Shown: in pieces, positions 43,750 to 53,761 of the stretch
Layout of the letters: every line of letters begins with the position of its first letter
Position numbering within the stretch: position 1 is the stretch's first letter
Source of the DNA: Bauldia sp.
Lineage (GTDB): Bacteria > Pseudomonadota > Alphaproteobacteria > Rhizobiales > Kaistiaceae
NCBI RefSeq assembly: GCF_020442045.1
Contig: NZ_JAGRLA010000034.1
Location: 1 to 64,000, forward strand
Direction of reading: 5' to 3'
DNA length: 64,000 nucleotides
Made by a program: the position numbers and the translations under genes
The notes under the pieces: model-generated
Seen by the model: the letters and a program-made list of their open reading frames with translations, nothing else
What the model was told of the DNA's origin: nothing
The model's database searches: none

Positions 43750-44802
43750 TCAGGGGAACAGCGCCTGCTGCATCAGGCCGGTGGTCTCCTCGATGCCGTA
43801 CATCAGGTTGAAATTCTGGACAGCCTGGCCGGCCGATCCCTTCACCAGGTTGTCGATCACCGAGATGACGATGGCGCGGCCGGGTGCGCGATCGGCGACG
43901 ACGCCGATCTGGCAGTGGTTCGAACCGCGGACGTTCTGGGTCTGCGGCAGGACCCCGGCCGGCGCGACATGCACGAAGGGCTCGTCGCGATAGGCATCGA
44001 CGAAGGCGGCGCGAAGGTCGTCGGCGGTGGTCGAGCCGGTCATCCGGAGGTACGAAGTGCAAAGCTCGCCCCGGCTCATCGGGATGAGGTGCGGGGTGAA
44101 GGAGACGGTTACGTTCTCGCCCGCGACCCTGGAGACTTCCTGTTCGATCTCGGGGGCGTGCCGATGCTTGCCGACGGAATAGGGAGAGAGACCTTCGCCC
44201 GCCTCGCTGAACAGGATGTTCTGCTTCAGGCTGCGGCCGGCGCCGGTCACCCCGGACTTGGCGTCGACGACGATGTCGCTCGCATCGACAAGACCGGCCG
44301 CGACGAGGGGAATGAGCGACAGCAGCGTCGCGGTCGGATAGCAGCCGGGGCAGGCGACCAGCCGGGCATCCCGGATCGCCGTGCGATAGTGCTCAGTCAG
44401 GCCGTAGACGGCTTCGGCCTGCAGATCCATCGCCAGATGCTCATGGCCGTACCAGGTCCTGTAGACGTCCGGGTCGCGCAGCCGGAAGTCCGCGGACATG
44501 TCGATGAACTTGATGCCGGGATGCTCGGCCAGCACCGACTTGGCGATCTCCTGGGTGGTGCCGTGCGGAAGGCCGCAGAAGACGGCATCGACCATCGACC
44601 AGTCGGCCTCTTCGATGGTGGTGAGGCCGGGCAGATCGACGAAGCCGAATTGCGGGAAGACCTCGGCCATCGCCTTGCCGGCCTGGCTGTTGGCGGTCAA
44701 GGCCGCGATCTCCATCGCCGGATGCGCGAGAGCGAGCCGGACGAGGTCCGAGCCGGTGTAACCCGAGGCGCCGAGCACCCCAATCCTGATTCCCTTGGAC
44801 AT
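43750..44802 (-). CDS. argC: N-acetyl-gamma-glutamyl-phosphate reductase
   Basis: The third step of arginine synthesis: NADPH reduction of N-acetylglutamyl phosphate. It has 350 residues with the Rossmann GASGYTGSDLVRL and the catalytic cysteine Cys154 in ACPGCYPTA. ATG 44802 has GGGAG upstream and starts directly at the Rossmann strand. It follows agmatinase on the same strand with a 44-base gap. Confidence 0.97.
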   Translation of the reverse strand: MSKGIRIGVLGASGYTGSDLVRLALAHPAMEIAALTANSQAGKAMAEVFPQFGFVDLPGLTTIEEADWSMVDAVFCGLPHGTTQEIAKSVLAEHPGIKFIDMSADFRLRDPDVYRTWYGHEHLAMDLQAEAVYGLTEHYRTAIRDARLVACPGCYPTATLLSLIPLVAAGLVDASDIVVDAKSGVTGAGRSLKQNILFSEAGEGLSPYSVGKHRHAPEIEQEVSRVAGENVTVSFTPHLIPMSRGELCTSYLRMTGSTTADDLRAAFVDAYRDEPFVHVAPAGVLPQTQNVRGSNHCQIGVVADRAPGRAIVISVIDNLVKGSAGQAVQNFNLMYGIEETTGLMQQALFP

Positions 44803-44846
44803 GAAAAATCTCCCTGGTTCCAAAGCTAGGCGAAAATCATCAGTGC

Positions 44847-45809
44847 CTAGCTTCGTCGCCGCTCCGCCAGCAGGCCGAGGTAGAACATGGCGACCGTCGC
44901 GCCGGCAATGGCTGTGATGTCGGCATGGTCATAGGGCGGCGCAACCTCGACGACGTCGGCCCCGACAAGATCAATGCCCGTCGTGCCCAGGCCCCGGAGG
45001 AGGGCAAGGGCCTCGCGGCTCGACAATCCTCCGGCGACCGGGGTGCCGGTTCCCGGCGCGAAGGCCGGATCGAGGCAGTCGATGTCGAAGGTGCAATAGA
45101 CAGGGTGATCGCCGACGCGATTGCGGATACGATCGAGGACCCCGGCGACGCCGATGGCGTCAAGCGCTTCGGCGGAGACGAGTTCAATGCCGCAATCTTC
45201 CGGCGCGACCGTTCTGATGCCGACCTGGATCGAGTGCGACGGGTCGATCAGGCCCTCGCGCACCGCGCGGCCGACGAAGGTTCCATGGTCGATCCGGTCG
45301 CCGTCGTCGGGCCAGGTGTCCTGATGGGCATCGAACTGGATCAGCGCCATTTGGCCGTACCGCGCGGCGTGCGCCTTGAGCAGCGGATAGGTGGCGAAAT
45401 GATCGCCGCCGAGCGACACGAGCTGAGCGCCGCTTGCGACGATCTCCGCCGCCTGGGCCTCGATCTGGCCGGGAATGTCGGCCGGCTTTCCATAGTCGAA
45501 AGCGCAATCGCCATAGTCGACGACCGCGAGCGTTTCGAAGGGATCGAAGCCGAAGGGGTGCTGCGGATCGCCGTCGAAGATCGCGGAAGCCCGCCGGATC
45601 GCCTGAGGCCCGAAGCGACACCCCGGCCGGTTGGATACGGCGGTGTCGAAGGGGATGCCCCAGACGACGGCGTCGATGCCGGCGAGATCGCGCGAATAGC
45701 GCCGCCGCATAAAGGACAGCGCGCCGCCGTAGGTCGGCTCGTGGCTGCCGCCCCTGAGATCGCCAAGGAAGGCATTGTCCGTTGGCCGCGGCCGGATCGG
45801 ATCGTTCAT
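44847..45809 (-). CDS. speB: Agmatinase (ureohydrolase family)
   Basis: Hydrolyses agmatine to putrescine and urea. It has 320 residues with the manganese ligands of the ureohydrolase fold: GGDH, FDAHQDTW and DIDCLDPAFAPGTGTP. The last motif favours agmatinase-type enzymes, though guanidinobutyrase or other guanidino-acid hydrolases look alike. Its ATG overlaps the stop of the sulfotransferase gene by four bases. Confidence 0.88.
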   Translation of the reverse strand: MNDPIRPRPTDNAFLGDLRGGSHEPTYGGALSFMRRRYSRDLAGIDAVVWGIPFDTAVSNRPGCRFGPQAIRRASAIFDGDPQHPFGFDPFETLAVVDYGDCAFDYGKPADIPGQIEAQAAEIVASGAQLVSLGGDHFATYPLLKAHAARYGQMALIQFDAHQDTWPDDGDRIDHGTFVGRAVREGLIDPSHSIQVGIRTVAPEDCGIELVSAEALDAIGVAGVLDRIRNRVGDHPVYCTFDIDCLDPAFAPGTGTPVAGGLSSREALALLRGLGTTGIDLVGADVVEVAPPYDHADITAIAGATVAMFYLGLLAERRRS

Positions 45810-46696
45810 ATCCGCCTCGCCTTTTCGGGGTTCTCGCCTACTGCCGAAGCAGGCGGCTGCCGCCAGTCAGAACAATCCCAGCCGAGCTCACGCTCCACCG
45901 CGTCGATATCGGCGCTGAGATATTGGTAGGCCGCGTTCCAGTCCTCGAGGCCGATCGGGGGAACGACGCCGACGTTATCGTGGATCGGGGCGGGACGGGC
46001 AAATTCCGACAGCGGCGCGACGCCGAGGAAACGGCAAACCTGGTCCGTCACGCCGAGCTGGTCGGCGAAGAACTCCTCTGACTTGACGAAGAGGAGCTGC
46101 TCCGGGGGAAACAATGCCTTCACCCGGCGGATCTGCTCAGCATAGAGGCTGCGGCCGATATGCGAGCGCCGGACGTTCTGGTAGTCGGGATTGCGCCCCA
46201 TCGCCTTCATTTCCCGCCGCAGCCGCTTCTGGAACGGCCCGATATGGAGGTTGCGGAACTTGGGCCGCCGGCTCTTGCGGACGTAGTGGCCCCATTGCGA
46301 ATAAGCCCGCCGCACCGGGCTCCGCAAAAGCACGAAGATGCGGATGTCGGGATTGTAGGCCTGGATCCTTTCGACCGCGTGACGCCAGTAGATGTAGACC
46401 GGCGTGATCTCGCCGGTGATCTGCCGGTCGAAATAGAAATGGCGATGGAGGTCGTCATAGTCGCCGGACAGCGGCCGGTGGTCGGGACCGAACCGGTCGT
46501 CCTTCTCGAACCAGTGCAGCTCCTTCCGCCGATACATCTCGATCTGGGGATGGAGGGCAAGCAGCTGGTGGAGCGTGGTCGTCCCGGTCTTCTGCGCGCC
46601 GATGCCGATGAAGTCGAGCTTGCGCGCGGCGCGCCGGCTGGCCGCGCCGATACCGCGCAGACCGAGCAGTTCCCTGATTTTCGGCGTCATGTCCAT
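45806..46696 (-). CDS. PAPS-dependent sulfotransferase family protein
   Basis: A 296-residue protein. The 5'-phosphosulfate loop is IGAQKTGTTTLHQLL and the 3'-phosphate site RIFVLLRSPVRRAYSQWGHY, the two classic PAPS-binding motifs. The KELHWFEKDDRF segment also fits carbohydrate sulfotransferases. It has no signal peptide or membrane anchor. It is coupled to agmatinase (ATGA overlap), an unusual partner, and lies between the ribosomal pair and the speB-argC genes. The acceptor is unknown; an exopolysaccharide, lipid or amine is possible. Confidence 0.88.
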   Translation of the reverse strand: MDMTPKIRELLGLRGIGAASRRAARKLDFIGIGAQKTGTTTLHQLLALHPQIEMYRRKELHWFEKDDRFGPDHRPLSGDYDDLHRHFYFDRQITGEITPVYIYWRHAVERIQAYNPDIRIFVLLRSPVRRAYSQWGHYVRKSRRPKFRNLHIGPFQKRLRREMKAMGRNPDYQNVRRSHIGRSLYAEQIRRVKALFPPEQLLFVKSEEFFADQLGVTDQVCRFLGVAPLSEFARPAPIHDNVGVVPPIGLEDWNAAYQYLSADIDAVERELGWDCSDWRQPPASAVGENPEKARRI

Positions 46697-46735
46697 GGCG
46701 GTCGAATGACCTGCGGCAATTCAAGACGACAATAG

Positions 46736-46766
46736 AAAAAGGGGCGCGCCGGTGGGCCCGCCCCTT
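46736..46766 (-). terminator. Terminator of rplM-rpsI
   Basis: Read on the minus strand, AAGGGGCG pairs with CGCCCCTT around a GC-rich loop and is followed by a T-run (A-run 46736-46740 on the plus strand). It lies just after the rpsI stop. Confidence 0.75.
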
Positions 46767-46791
46767 GGTTCCGAAATCCGCGCCGGAAAGA

Positions 46792-47262
46792 TCAGCGCTT
46801 GGAGAACTGGAACGAGCGGCGGGCCTTCGCCTTGCCGTATTTCTTTCGCTCGACGACGCGGGAGTCGCGGGTCAGGAAGCCGGCCTTCTTGAGCTGGCTG
46901 CGCAGCTCGGGCTCGTAGTAGGTCAGCGCCTTCGAGATGCCGTGACGAAGCGCGCCGGCCTGGCCGGACAATCCGCCGCCGGAGACGGTCGCCTTGATGT
47001 CGAACTGGCCGGCGCGGTCGGCATGGACGATCGGCTGCTGGACGATCATCTGAAGCACCGGGCGGGCGAAGAACTCGGTGAAGTCCTTGTTGTTGACGAT
47101 GATGCGGCCGGCACCGGGGCTGAGCCAGACGCGGGCAACGGCGTCCTTGCGCTTGCCGGTGGCATAGGCGCGACCATAGCCGTCGAGCTTCTGGACATGG
47201 ACCGGCGCGGCCGGCTCCTCCGCCGGGGCGAGGTCCTGGAGGGACTGCAGATCAGCTGCCAT
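46792..47262 (-). CDS. rpsI: 30S ribosomal protein S9 (uS9)
   Basis: Part of the small ribosomal subunit, contacting the P-site tRNA with its C-terminal tail. It has 156 residues with a family core from [15 protein letters not shown] through [19 protein letters not shown] to the basic end [17 protein letters not shown]. The N-terminal 30 residues are an acidic extension typical of alphaproteobacteria. It starts two bases after the rplM stop. Confidence 0.98.
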   Translation of the reverse strand: MAADLQSLQDLAPAEEPAAPVHVQKLDGYGRAYATGKRKDAVARVWLSPGAGRIIVNNKDFTEFFARPVLQMIVQQPIVHADRAGQFDIKATVSGGGLSGQAGALRHGISKALTYYEPELRSQLKKAGFLTRDSRVVERKKYGKAKARRSFQFSKR

Positions 47263-47264
47263 GG

Positions 47265-47729
47265 TCAGGCGGTCCTTACATTCTTGGCGCTCATCGCGCC
47301 GATATCGATCTTCTCCGGCTGCTGGGCCTCGTGCGGATGCTCGGAGCCCGCATAGACGCGGAGATTCTTGAGCTGGCGCCGGGCGAGGGGGCCTTCGGGC
47401 ATCATCCGCTGGACCGCCTTCTCGACGACCCGCTCCGGGAACTTGCCCTCGAGGATCTGACGCGCGGTCCGCTGCTTGATGCCGCCGGGATGTCCGGTGT
47501 GCCAGTGGTAGAGCTTGTCCTCATGCTTGCGCCCGGTGAGAGCCACCCGGCCAGCATTGATGACGACGACATTGTCGCCGCAATCGACGTGAGGTGTGTA
47601 GGTCGGCAGATGCTTGCCGCGAAGCCGGCGGGCGACGAGCGCCGCGAGACGGCCGACAACGGCGTTCTCGGCGTCGATCAACACCCATTTCTTCTCGACT
47701 TCCGCGGGTTTGGCGGAATAAGTCTTCAT
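47265..47729 (-). CDS. rplM: 50S ribosomal protein L13 (uL13)
   Basis: An early-assembly large-subunit protein of 154 residues. The core motifs are [38 protein letters not shown] and the [15 protein letters not shown] end. It leads the rplM-rpsI operon and has a good promoter 54 bases upstream. Confidence 0.98.
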   Translation of the reverse strand: MKTYSAKPAEVEKKWVLIDAENAVVGRLAALVARRLRGKHLPTYTPHVDCGDNVVVINAGRVALTGRKHEDKLYHWHTGHPGGIKQRTARQILEGKFPERVVEKAVQRMMPEGPLARRQLKNLRVYAGSEHPHEAQQPEKIDIGAMSAKNVRTA

Positions 47730-47782
47730 GGATCATGTCCGTGCAAGATGGCAGCCGCGCCGGTGGCGCGATTTCGATGGAG

Positions 47783-47811
47783 CTTCTAGTCGTCGGACGA
47801 AGCTCCGTCAA
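47783..47811 (-). promoter_or_regulatory. Sigma-70 promoter for rplM-rpsI
   Basis: On the minus strand, TTGACG (47811-47806) and TAGAAG (47788-47783) are separated by exactly 17 bases. They lie about 55 bases before the rplM start, as expected for a strong ribosomal-protein promoter. Confidence 0.6.
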
Positions 47812-47958
47812 GGCCTTTCAGTGGCGAAAAATGCAATTATTTCAGGCCGATATGGAAACGGTACAATGATACCGTAAGAAGTCGCGCCGCGCCGCCTATC
47901 AATGTGCCCGGTCCCTGCCTTCCCGAGGATCAGCCGTCCTCCCAACCTCCCCGGTCTC

Positions 47959-48495
47959 ATGGAAACCGCGCCCGAACCGCTGACCTATTCCGACGATCTG
48001 ATCCTGTCCATCCTGCGGTCGGTGAAGACGATTGCGATGGTTGGCGCGACACCGAATCCCGCCCGGCCCGCCTATCTGGTGCTGAAATACCTGCTGTTGC
48101 AGGGCTTCCACGTCATCCCGGTCAATCCCGGGCATGCCGGCAAGACGCTGCTGGGGCAGACGGTCTATGCCAAACTCGCTGATATTCCCGAACCGATCGA
48201 CATGGTCGAGATCTTCCGGCGCTCGGAAGCGGCGGAGGGGATCGTCGACGAGGCGCTGAAGCTCTATCCCCTGCCGCGCGTGATCTGGATGCAGCTCAGT
48301 GTCCGCAATGACGCCGCTGCCGCCAAGGCCGAAGCGGCGGGGCTGACCGTTATCATGGATCGGTGCCCCAAGATCGAGTACGGCCGCTTGTGTGGCGAGA
48401 TCGCATGGTTCGGCGTCAATTCGCGCCAGATCAGTTCGCGCCCCCGGCAAGCACCGGCCCAGTTCCAGCGGATGCGCATCCAGGCGAAGGATTGA
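47959..48495 (+). CDS. CoA-binding domain protein (YccU-like)
   Basis: A 178-residue Rossmann-fold protein. IAMVGATPNPARPAYLVLKYLL is the CoA-binding loop, followed by VIPVNPGHAGKTLLGQ and a conserved VIMDRCPKIEY near the C-terminus. The family binds CoA but has no proven enzyme activity. ATG 47959 begins the conserved part; no clear ribosome site is seen. It precedes metY by 146 bases. Confidence 0.88.
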   Translation: METAPEPLTYSDDLILSILRSVKTIAMVGATPNPARPAYLVLKYLLLQGFHVIPVNPGHAGKTLLGQTVYAKLADIPEPIDMVEIFRRSEAAEGIVDEALKLYPLPRVIWMQLSVRNDAAAAKAEAAGLTVIMDRCPKIEYGRLCGEIAWFGVNSRQISSRPRQAPAQFQRMRIQAKD

Positions 48496-48641
48496 TTTCG
48501 CGCGCGCGGCTCGCTTGAGAACGAAATTTCGTCTCGCGTGGCGTCTGCGATCGTCTAAGAGTTTGGCTTCCCATCGGTTCCCCTTTACGGATATGCCCAT
48601 TCGCAGGGGCCATCAGCGCCCGATCACGGAGAGAAACGACG

Positions 48642-49928
48642 ATGAGTGAAGACCGCGAACCCGGCTTTGCCACCCTGGCCATCCACGCCGGCGCCCAGCC
48701 GGACCCGACCACGGGCGCCCGGGCGACCCCGATCTACCAGACGACGTCCTACGTCTTTAACGATGCGGATCACGCTGCTTCCCTGTTCGGGCTCCAGGCG
48801 TTCGGCAACATCTATACCCGCATCATGAGCCCGACCAGCGGCGTGATCGAGGAACGGATGGCGGCTCTCGAGGGCGGTACCGCGGGGCTCGCCGTCGCTT
48901 CCGGGCACGCGGCCCAACTCGTCACGCTGCATGCGCTGATGACGCCTGGCGACGAGTTCATCGCGGCGGGCCAGCTCTATGGCGGTTCGATCAACCAGTT
49001 CAATCATTCGTTCAAGAGCTTCGGCTGGAACGTGAAATGGGCCGACATCGACGATGTCGAGAGCTTCGAGCGGGCGGTATCGCCGAAGACCAAGGCAATC
49101 TTCGTCGAGTCGATCGCCAACCCGGGGGGCGCGGTCACGGACATCGAGGCGGTGGCGGCGGTTGCCAAGCGGGCAGGGGTGCCGCTGATCGTCGACAACA
49201 CGCTCGCCACGCCGTATCTGTGCAAGCCATTCGACTTCGGCGCCGACATCGTCCTGCACTCGATGACGAAATTCATCGGCGGGCACGGCAATTCGATCGG
49301 TGGCATGATTGTCGACGGCGGCAAGTTCAACTGGATGGCGTCCGACCGCTATCCGATGCTCTCGCAGCCGCGCCCGGAATATAACGGCATGGTGCTCGGC
49401 GAGACCTTCGGCAACTTCGCCTTCGCGATCGCCTGCCGGGTGCTCGGCCTCCGCGATCTCGGACCGGCCATCTCACCGTTCAATTCCTTCCTGATCCTGA
49501 CCGGTTCCGAAACGCTGCCGCTGCGGATGCAGAAGCACTCGGACAATGCCAAGGCGGTGGCCGAGCATCTGGCGGGCCATCCCAAGGTGACCTGGGTCAG
49601 CTATGCCGGCCTACCCGGCGATCGCTACCACACCCGGGCACAGAAATATTGCCCAAAGGGTGCCGGCGCCCTGCTGACCTTCGGGGTCGAAGGAGGCGCC
49701 GACGCGGGCGTGAAGCTGGTGTCGGCCGTCGACCTCTTCTCGCATCTCGCCAATATCGGCGACACGCGGAGCCTCATCATTCATCCCTGGTCGACGACGC
49801 ATAGTCAGCTCACCGAGGATCAGCGCAAGGCGGCGGGAGCCGGCCCGGATGTCGTCCGCCTTTCGGTCGGCATCGAGGACGTCGCCGACATCATCGCCGA
49901 TCTGGATCAGGCGCTGGCGAAGACGTAA
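48642..49928 (+). CDS. metY: O-acetylhomoserine sulfhydrylase
   Basis: A PLP enzyme making homocysteine from O-acetylhomoserine and sulfide (methionine synthesis). It has 428 residues, the longer form typical of MetY. The PLP lysine is Lys210 in SMTKFIGGHGNSIGG, and the family N-terminus TLAIHAGAQPDPTTGARATPIYQTTSY is complete. GGAGAG upstream of ATG 48642 supports the start. The leader shows no riboswitch that I can recognise. Confidence 0.95.
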   Translation: MSEDREPGFATLAIHAGAQPDPTTGARATPIYQTTSYVFNDADHAASLFGLQAFGNIYTRIMSPTSGVIEERMAALEGGTAGLAVASGHAAQLVTLHALMTPGDEFIAAGQLYGGSINQFNHSFKSFGWNVKWADIDDVESFERAVSPKTKAIFVESIANPGGAVTDIEAVAAVAKRAGVPLIVDNTLATPYLCKPFDFGADIVLHSMTKFIGGHGNSIGGMIVDGGKFNWMASDRYPMLSQPRPEYNGMVLGETFGNFAFAIACRVLGLRDLGPAISPFNSFLILTGSETLPLRMQKHSDNAKAVAEHLAGHPKVTWVSYAGLPGDRYHTRAQKYCPKGAGALLTFGVEGGADAGVKLVSAVDLFSHLANIGDTRSLIIHPWSTTHSQLTEDQRKAAGAGPDVVRLSVGIEDVADIIADLDQALAKT

Positions 49929-49995
49929 GATAGCCGGCGCGCGGCGGCGGTTCCGTCGCGCGCCGCACCAGCCCTTACTCCCTAGACACTCCCTC

Positions 49996-50577
49996 ATGGA
50001 CGCTCTCGAACTTCTCAAGACCCGCCGGTCGATCACGGCGCCGTTTCTCGACCAGCCGGCCCCCGACGACGAACAGCTTCGGGAAATCCTGACGATCGCT
50101 TCCCGCGTGCCGGATCACGGCAAGCTCGCGCCGTGGCGGTTCATCGTCTTCCGGGGCGATGCGGGCGCGGAGGCCGGAAAGGCCCTGGCCACGCTTTTCG
50201 TGCAAAAGAAGCCGGATGCGGATGAGGAGCGGATCGCCGAGGAACGGAATCGCCTGGCGCGCGCGCCGCTCGTCGTCGGCGTCGTCAGTACCGCCGCTCC
50301 CCACGTGAAGATCCCGGAATTCGAGCAGCTCCTCTCGGCCGGGAATGCCGCCATGCTGACGGTGATGGCGGCGCATGCGCTGGGCTTCGCCGCCCATTGG
50401 GTGACCGAATGGATTTCCTACGACGAGGACGCCGGCCGGATTCTCGGCTTGCGTCCCGGCGAGCGCTTCGTCGGTTTCGTTCACATCGGCACACCGACGG
50501 TTCCGCCGGTGGACCGGCCGCGGCCGGCGCTCGATGACGTCGTAGAATTCTGGAAGCCCGCCGACTCGAACGCCTGA
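49996..50577 (+). CDS. Nitroreductase family protein (YdjA-like)
   Basis: A 193-residue FMN-dependent oxidoreductase. The N-terminus LLKTRRSITAPFLDQP, VPDHGKLAPWRFIVF and AAMLTVMAAHALGFAAHWVT show the small, YdjA-like branch of nitroreductases. The physiological substrate is unknown. ATG 49996 follows metY by 67 bases and they may be co-transcribed. Confidence 0.9.
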   Translation: MDALELLKTRRSITAPFLDQPAPDDEQLREILTIASRVPDHGKLAPWRFIVFRGDAGAEAGKALATLFVQKKPDADEERIAEERNRLARAPLVVGVVSTAAPHVKIPEFEQLLSAGNAAMLTVMAAHALGFAAHWVTEWISYDEDAGRILGLRPGERFVGFVHIGTPTVPPVDRPRPALDDVVEFWKPADSNA

Positions 50578-50743
50578 CGGGCCCTCGACCGGACACATGT
50601 CCGGCCAGCGACTTTCAGTCGGCAAGGTTGGTTGATCCGTCGGTCCGTCATCGGGCGAGATGGCGGAAACCGGCGCAATTCATGGTGAACCGATCGTTAA
50701 TCACTTTCGGGTCAGCATGGGTCCGATCGTTCCGAGAGGGTCC

Positions 50744-51883
50744 ATGATCGTCCAGCAATTCCTCCATTTCATGGAGACCGCTCCTTCCGACCGGCGAGCC
50801 CTGGCGGTCCGCTCGCTGGCGCGGGCCTATCTCTATTCCGACATCGACGACACGACGCGGGCCGAGATGGAAGCGGCGATGACGGTCGTCATGGACGATT
50901 CCGCCGCCGAGGTTCGTCGCGCCCTTGCCGACACCCTGTCTCCGGCCCTCGAGGCACCGCGCCACATCATGCTGGCATTCATCGCGGACGTGACCGAGAC
51001 CGCGGTGCTGGTGCTGTCGCGCTCGCCCGTCTTCCTGGATTCCGAACTCGTCGATATCGCCGCCGGCGCCGAAGACGCGCTTCAGATGGCGATCGCCTCG
51101 CGGCCGCGGCTGTCGAACGCCGTTTCCGCGGCGATCGCCGAGGTGGGGGAGCGGGACACATGCCTGCGCCTCCTGCAGAACAGGGGCGCCGCCGTGGCGC
51201 GTATCAGCCAGCGACGCATGGCGGAGCGGTTCGGCGACGATCCGGAAATCCGGGAGGCGCTGCTGCAGAAGCCGGATCTGGCATCCGATGTCCGGCAGAT
51301 GCTCGTCCTGCGCCTCAGCGATGCGCTCGGCGAACTGGTCGTGCATAAATCCTGGGTGAGCGAGGATCGTGCGAGGAATCTCACCCGCGAGGCGCGCGAG
51401 CGCGCCACCGTTGCCATTGCCGCCGAGACCGAGACGGAAGAGCTGACCGCGTTGGTGGAGCATCTGCGGGTGACCGGGCAGTTGACCACGGCGCTCCTGC
51501 TGCGGGCAATCTGCGCCGGCAATGTCGCCATGTTCGAGACCGCGTTGTCGGTTCTCGCCCATGTCCCTGAGGAACGCGTCACGAGCCTGATCCGCTCAGG
51601 CCGCAAGCAGGCTTTCCGGGCGATTTACGACAAGGCCGATCTGCCCGCCATGGCCTTCGACGCGTTTGACGTGGCGCTCGACACCTGCCGCGAAATTGCC
51701 GAACGGGGCGGTCCCCGGGACCGTTACCGCTTCACCCTGCATCTGGTCGAGTCCGTCATCGCGCGCTACCGCGAGATCACCGACGGCGAAGTGAACGAGC
51801 TGACCGGCATGCTGAGACGCTTCGCCGCCGACCAGGCCCGCGAAGCCGCTCGTGACTATGCGCGGACGGCGATGGTCGCGTAG
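50744..51883 (+). CDS. DUF2336 helical repeat protein
   Basis: A 379-residue all-helical protein of the alphaproteobacterial DUF2336 family. HEAT-like segments are visible: DDSAAEVRRALADTLSP, LVLSRSPVFLDSELVDI, RDTCLRLLQNRGAAVARIS. ATG 50744 has GAGAGGG upstream; an in-frame start at 50660 lies in a stretch without family character. The function is unknown. It is a single gene converging on nadK. Confidence 0.85.
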   Translation: MIVQQFLHFMETAPSDRRALAVRSLARAYLYSDIDDTTRAEMEAAMTVVMDDSAAEVRRALADTLSPALEAPRHIMLAFIADVTETAVLVLSRSPVFLDSELVDIAAGAEDALQMAIASRPRLSNAVSAAIAEVGERDTCLRLLQNRGAAVARISQRRMAERFGDDPEIREALLQKPDLASDVRQMLVLRLSDALGELVVHKSWVSEDRARNLTREARERATVAIAAETETEELTALVEHLRVTGQLTTALLLRAICAGNVAMFETALSVLAHVPEERVTSLIRSGRKQAFRAIYDKADLPAMAFDAFDVALDTCREIAERGGPRDRYRFTLHLVESVIARYREITDGEVNELTGMLRRFAADQAREAARDYARTAMVA

Positions 51884-51931
51884 CCCGGCGCTACAAGGGA
51901 GGCGGACGGCCTCCGGGGACGCGACCCCGCG

Positions 51932-52720
51932 CTAGTAGCGGAACTGCTCCGAGAGGATCCGCTCGTCCCAGGAGTGGTCGGGGTCGAACATGATCAGGCT
52001 TTCGGCCTTGAGCTCCTGCTTGACGACGACCTGAATGACCGACTTGAACTCGACGTTGTCGGCGACCGCGTTGACCGGGCGCTTCTTCGATTCGAGCATC
52101 TCGATCGTGATCTCGACGCGATCCGGAACCAGGGCTCCACGCCAGGTGCGTGGCCGGAAGGCGCTGATCGGCGTGATCGCAAGGAGCGGCGCGTAGATCG
52201 GCAGGATAGGGCCGTGGGCGGAGAGGTTATAGGCGGTGCTGCCGGCGGGTGTCGCGACGAGGATGCCGTCGCAGATGAGCTCGGCCATCCGGATCTTGCC
52301 GTCGATCGCAATGCGCAGCTTGGCGGCCTGGTAGGACTGGCGCAGCAGCGAGACCTCGTTGATCGCATAGGCGGTGTGCTTCCTGCCGTTGCGATCTGTG
52401 GCGATCATCGCCAGCGGGTGAACCACGGTGGTGAGCGCGGCGTCGATACGGCCGCGCAGCCCGGTCGCCCTGAACTCGTTCATCAGGAAACCGACCGAAC
52501 CACAATTCATGCCGTAGATCGGCTTGCCGCTGTCCATGAACTTGTGGAGGGTCTGGAGCATGAAGCCGTCGCCGCCGAGGGCGACGATGACATCGGCCTT
52601 GCCCGGCGTGACCCGCCCGTAGCGGGCGGCGAGCCGGTCGCGGGCGGCCCTTGCCTCCGCCGTTTCGGCGGCGATGAAGGCGATGGCCTTGCGCTTTCTT
52701 GCCTTCGACCTGGTCGCCAT
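51932..52720 (-). CDS. nadK: NAD kinase
   Basis: Phosphorylates NAD to NADP. It has 262 residues with the catalytic GGDG at 49-52 (Asp51) and [12 protein letters not shown]. The substrate-binding region [18 protein letters not shown] is complete. ATG 52720 has GGGGGAG upstream; the in-frame start at 52753 is less likely. It is divergent from purU. Confidence 0.95.
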   Translation of the reverse strand: MATRSKARKRKAIAFIAAETAEARAARDRLAARYGRVTPGKADVIVALGGDGFMLQTLHKFMDSGKPIYGMNCGSVGFLMNEFRATGLRGRIDAALTTVVHPLAMIATDRNGRKHTAYAINEVSLLRQSYQAAKLRIAIDGKIRMAELICDGILVATPAGSTAYNLSAHGPILPIYAPLLAITPISAFRPRTWRGALVPDRVEITIEMLESKKRPVNAVADNVEFKSVIQVVVKQELKAESLIMFDPDHSWDERILSEQFRY

Positions 52721-52900
52721 GATCTCCCCCAGAGCAGGCGGAGGAGGTAGCATGGCAATCGGCTATTTCCAATGTCATGTCGCAGGGTTGCGGCGGATCG
52801 ACGCCAGCCGGAAGGTTTCTACTTTGCCGGTTGCGACCGGGGATCGCGGGGGCTAGTTGTCGGCTCCGCCCGAGACCAATCACCCAGAGGCGCGTGATAC

Positions 52901-53761
52901 ATGCCCGCAGAAGCCGCGCGGTTCGTGCTTACCCTGTCCTGTCAGGATCGGCGCGGCATCGTTGCCGCGGTCGCCAATTCCATCGCCTCGCAGGGCTGCA
53001 ATATCGTCGAGAGCGCGCAATATGGCGATCCCGAGGCGGAACGCTTTTTCATGCGCGTCTCCTTCTCGGCGCCGGAGGCGGTTACGGTCGAGAGTTTCTC
53101 AAGTGGTTTCGAGCCGGTGGCCGCCGGCTATGGCTTCGACTGGCAGGTCCACGACCTCGCGGTGAAACCCCGAGTGCTCATCCTGGTCTCCAAGTTCGGC
53201 CACTGCCTCAACGATCTGCTCTATCGCAATTCGATCGGTCATCTGCCGATGGAGCTGGTCGCCGTGGCGTCGAACCACGAGACGATGCGCCGGCGGGTCG
53301 AGGCGGAAGGCGTTCCCTATCTCCATCTCCCGGTCACGGCTGCGACCAGGGCGAGCCAGGAGGCCGATCTGTCGGCGCTGATAGCCCGGGAAAATATCGA
53401 GCTCGTCGTGCTCGCCCGCTACATGCAAATCCTCTCCGAAGGTTTCGCCACAGAGCTCGCGGGCAGGGCGATCAACATCCACCACTCCTTCCTGCCGAGC
53501 TTCGTCGGGGCGAAGCCCTATCACCAGGCGCATGCGCGGGGCGTCAAGCTGATCGGCGCGACCGCCCATTACGTCACGCCGGTGCTCGACGCGGGACCGA
53601 TCATCGAGCAGGACGTCGGCCGGGTCGACCATTCGATGTCGCCGGAAGAACTCCTGGCGATCGGCGGCGACATCGAGGCGACCGTGCTGGCGCGGGCGAT
53701 CAAATTCCATCTCGAGCACAGGGTGCTGATCAATGGCGAAAGGACAGTCGTCTTCCGCTAG
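52901..53761 (+). CDS. purU: Formyltetrahydrofolate deformylase
   Basis: Releases formate from 10-formyl-THF, balancing one-carbon units. It has 286 residues: an ACT domain at 5-85 ([20 protein letters not shown]) and a formyltransferase-fold hydrolase domain with [10 protein letters not shown] and the catalytic His/Asp set. Its end overlaps folD by 29 bases, linking two enzymes that produce and consume the same cofactor pool. Confidence 0.95.
   Translation: MPAEAARFVLTLSCQDRRGIVAAVANSIASQGCNIVESAQYGDPEAERFFMRVSFSAPEAVTVESFSSGFEPVAAGYGFDWQVHDLAVKPRVLILVSKFGHCLNDLLYRNSIGHLPMELVAVASNHETMRRRVEAEGVPYLHLPVTAATRASQEADLSALIARENIELVVLARYMQILSEGFATELAGRAINIHHSFLPSFVGAKPYHQAHARGVKLIGATAHYVTPVLDAGPIIEQDVGRVDHSMSPEELLAIGGDIEATVLARAIKFHLEHRVLINGERTVVFR

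Noticed and set aside
48496..48641. Possible SAM or SAH riboswitch before metY
   Set aside because: The leader was compared by eye with the SAM-II and related consensus features; no matching pseudoknot core was found. A covariance-model search would settle it.
50589..50604. Hairpin CCGGAC-ACAT-GTCCGG after the nitroreductase gene
   Set aside because: Only a 6-bp stem and no T-run, so it is too weak to call as a terminator.
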